Of a stretch of DNA of 64,000 bases, positions 62,672 through 64,000 are shown piece after piece. Below the pieces are notes generated by a model, which was given only the letters and a program-made list of their open reading frames with translations, did no database searches and was not told where the DNA came from. Each line of letters starts with the position of its first letter. Position 1 is the stretch's first letter. The stretch lies in the NCBI RefSeq assembly GCF_014201195.1, contig NZ_JACHDS010000001.1:3844001-3908000 (forward strand), written 5' to 3'. The DNA is from Nocardiopsis mwathae (GTDB taxonomy: Bacteria > Actinomycetota > Actinomycetes > Streptosporangiales > Streptosporangiaceae). The translations under genes were made by a program, and so were the position numbers.

Positions 62672-63991
62672 TCAACGCGGCGTGCCGACGGCGAAGCAGG
62701 TGCCCTCGGCGCGGCCGCACGCGGTCCCGGGCAGCTCCACGGCCGTCGCTCCCGACGCGGTGGCCGCGACCGGGAAGGGCCAGGCGCCGCGTTCCTCCAC
62801 GGTCCCCTCCGCCGCCGCGAGCGCGACCCGGTCGGCGCCGTCGTCGGATCGGGCGCCGAAGAGCCGACCCCCGAGCAGTACCCGGGGCGCGTGGTCGGCC
62901 CCGTCGGCACGCCACAGCTCCCGGCCGCTCTCGGGGTCGTAGGCGGCGATGACACCTCCGCCGTCCGCCACCGACGTCGCGACGATCACCCCGCTCACCG
63001 GGTCGGCGAGCGCCCGCGGCTCGGCGATCCCGCCGGGGAGGACCGCCAGGGTCGCGCCGGTGCGCAGGTCGTTCACGGTGGTCACGGGGCGCCCCGAGCC
63101 GCCCGCCGGCGCCCAGGAGAGGAGGACCCGGCCGCCGTCGCCCTCCACGGCCGCCGCGTAGGCCGGCACGCGGCCCCCGGCGCCCGCGGGCGGGGAGAGT
63201 TCGTCCCCGGTCCACAGCTCCCGGTCGGCCACGGTGTCGCGTGCCCGCAGTTCGCCGCCGTCCTCGACCAGGAGGGCCCCGTCGTGCTCGTGGTGGACCA
63301 CCACACCGTCGTCGTTCTCGTCGGCGCGTACCGACCCGTCGGCGGGCGAGAGCGCCACCTTGGCGCCCCCGTCGTCGCTGACCACGGTCCCCGGCATGTC
63401 ACCGAACACCAGGCCCGGCCCGATCGCGGCGCCCGGGACGTCCACGGGTCCCCACAACCGCTCTCCGGTCACCGCGTCGTAGCCGCTGGCCTCGGTCGCG
63501 GGGTCGGCGCCGTTCCGCAGCGGGTCGAAGTCGTTGTCGAGCAGCACGACGATGTCGCGGCCCTCGGCGTGCGAGACGGCGAAGCTGGTGCACGAGGGGT
63601 TGACGGACCGGCTCCACCGGGCGGTGCCGTCGGCGCCGGTGAGGACGAAGGTGAGGTCGGGATCCTCCGCGGTGGGCAGGACGGTGCCGATGAAGCCGTC
63701 GCCGACCGCGGTGGGGCGGCTGTCCACGGGCAGCAGCGCGAGCGTGCCGGGGTCGACCGGGGGCGGGACGTCCCGGCCGTCGACACCGTGCAGCGGCTCG
63801 GCGGGCTCGTCGAGCACGGTGACCTCGTCGGCCGCACGCGTTCCCCGGTCCTCCCCCGCGGTTCCGGATCCGCCGACGCAGGCCGCCAGCGCGATCGCGG
63901 CGGCGCACCCGGCGGCTCCGAGGGCCGCGGCCCGTCGCGCCTGCCGCGCCTGCCGCTTTCCGGTTGTCTTGTCGACCGCGTTTCCGGTCAT
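62672..63991 (-). CDS. Beta-propeller (PQQ-like) lipoprotein
   Basis: This 439-residue exported lipoprotein has a signal peptide with basic start (KRQARQARR), hydrophobic core and lipobox LAAC, giving Cys38 as the acylated residue. The rest is a repeat of about 45 residues with W- and G-rich ends (DAVTGERLWG, DTVADRELWTG, DPESGRELWR) typical of quinoprotein-like propellers. Catalytic PQQ residues are not evident, so a binding or assembly role (as in BamB-like proteins) is more likely. ATG 63991 lies 9 bases from the right edge, and the gene is complete. Confidence 0.85.
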   Translation of the reverse strand: MTGNAVDKTTGKRQARQARRAAALGAAGCAAAIALAACVGGSGTAGEDRGTRAADEVTVLDEPAEPLHGVDGRDVPPPVDPGTLALLPVDSRPTAVGDGFIGTVLPTAEDPDLTFVLTGADGTARWSRSVNPSCTSFAVSHAEGRDIVVLLDNDFDPLRNGADPATEASGYDAVTGERLWGPVDVPGAAIGPGLVFGDMPGTVVSDDGGAKVALSPADGSVRADENDDGVVVHHEHDGALLVEDGGELRARDTVADRELWTGDELSPPAGAGGRVPAYAAAVEGDGGRVLLSWAPAGGSGRPVTTVNDLRTGATLAVLPGGIAEPRALADPVSGVIVATSVADGGGVIAAYDPESGRELWRADGADHAPRVLLGGRLFGARSDDGADRVALAAAEGTVEERGAWPFPVAATASGATAVELPGTACGRAEGTCFAVGTPR

Positions 63992-64000
63992 CGCGTCTCC

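Overview
The window is high-GC DNA from an actinomycete, most probably of the Nocardiopsaceae (Nocardiopsis, Streptomonospora or a relative). The evidence is a mycothiol deacetylase (MshB), a mycothiol-type DinB-fold protein, a deazaflavin (F420)-type nitroreductase, DUF3117, DUF3054, DUF6113 and DUF6758 proteins, an Rv0428c-type SH3 domain, an FdxA/DapC pair, and two secreted S1 proteases that resemble the Nocardiopsis alpha-lytic-like NAPase. I found no rRNA, tRNA, CRISPR array, prophage or intact insertion sequence. The window is mainly chromosomal core with a more accessory stretch from about 56.8 kb to the right edge.

Layout. 0-9.4 kb: a TetR regulator, a membrane protein with CmpX/MscS-like helices, small proteins, a ferritin-like protein divergent from a DEAD-box helicase, an alpha/beta hydrolase, a metallo-beta-lactamase-fold protein that has lost its metal ligands, and a PHP phosphoesterase. 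9.4-20.6 kb: regulation and stress genes. These are a CPBP membrane protease, an ECF41 sigma factor translationally coupled to its carboxymuconolactone-decarboxylase-like partner, Mrp, a fungal-type cytosine deaminase, and an envelope-stress block (sigE, ZAS anti-sigma factor, RseB-like protein, HtrA protease). 20.7-34.3 kb: pepA, DUF3117, an enoyl-CoA hydratase, a membrane Ser/Thr kinase, tag, a DivIVA-like protein, a LOG protein, and the lysine/peptidoglycan genes dapD, dapE and dapC, the last with fdxA. 34.4-48 kb: an unknown helical protein, a site-2 protease, mshB, an S9 peptidase, a tandem pair of S1 proteases, an MHS transporter behind a three-half-site operator, a small protein that looks like an amyloid-signalling effector, a SpoU methyltransferase and a GNAT enzyme. 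48.1-56.8 kb: two complete, different succinate dehydrogenases with a LysR regulator between them. 56.8-64 kb: a Nudix/GntR/HATPase set with a shared operator, a TetR/monooxygenase pair fused by deletion, an intact monooxygenase, small redox proteins and a beta-propeller lipoprotein.

Two dispersed repeat families run through the window. One is a roughly 160-bp MITE-like element with terminal inverted repeats. Its four copies all end at the stop codon of a minus-strand gene. The other is a set of four long perfect inverted repeats that share their outer arms but have different inner arms. Both sit only between genes.

How the genes fit together: SigE, its anti-sigma factor, RseB and HtrA form an envelope-stress circuit, and sigE has a recognisable SigE-type promoter of its own. 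The dap genes make meso-diaminopimelate for peptidoglycan. The two Sdh complexes feed the quinone pool, and LysR probably acts at the promoter of the first. The unusual items are collected in the findings: the Bell/RHIM-like protein, the MBL pseudoenzyme, the repeat families, genes with apparent CTG and ATC starts, and truncated relics of folP, an Rv0428c-type acetyltransferase and a tetR/monooxygenase pair.
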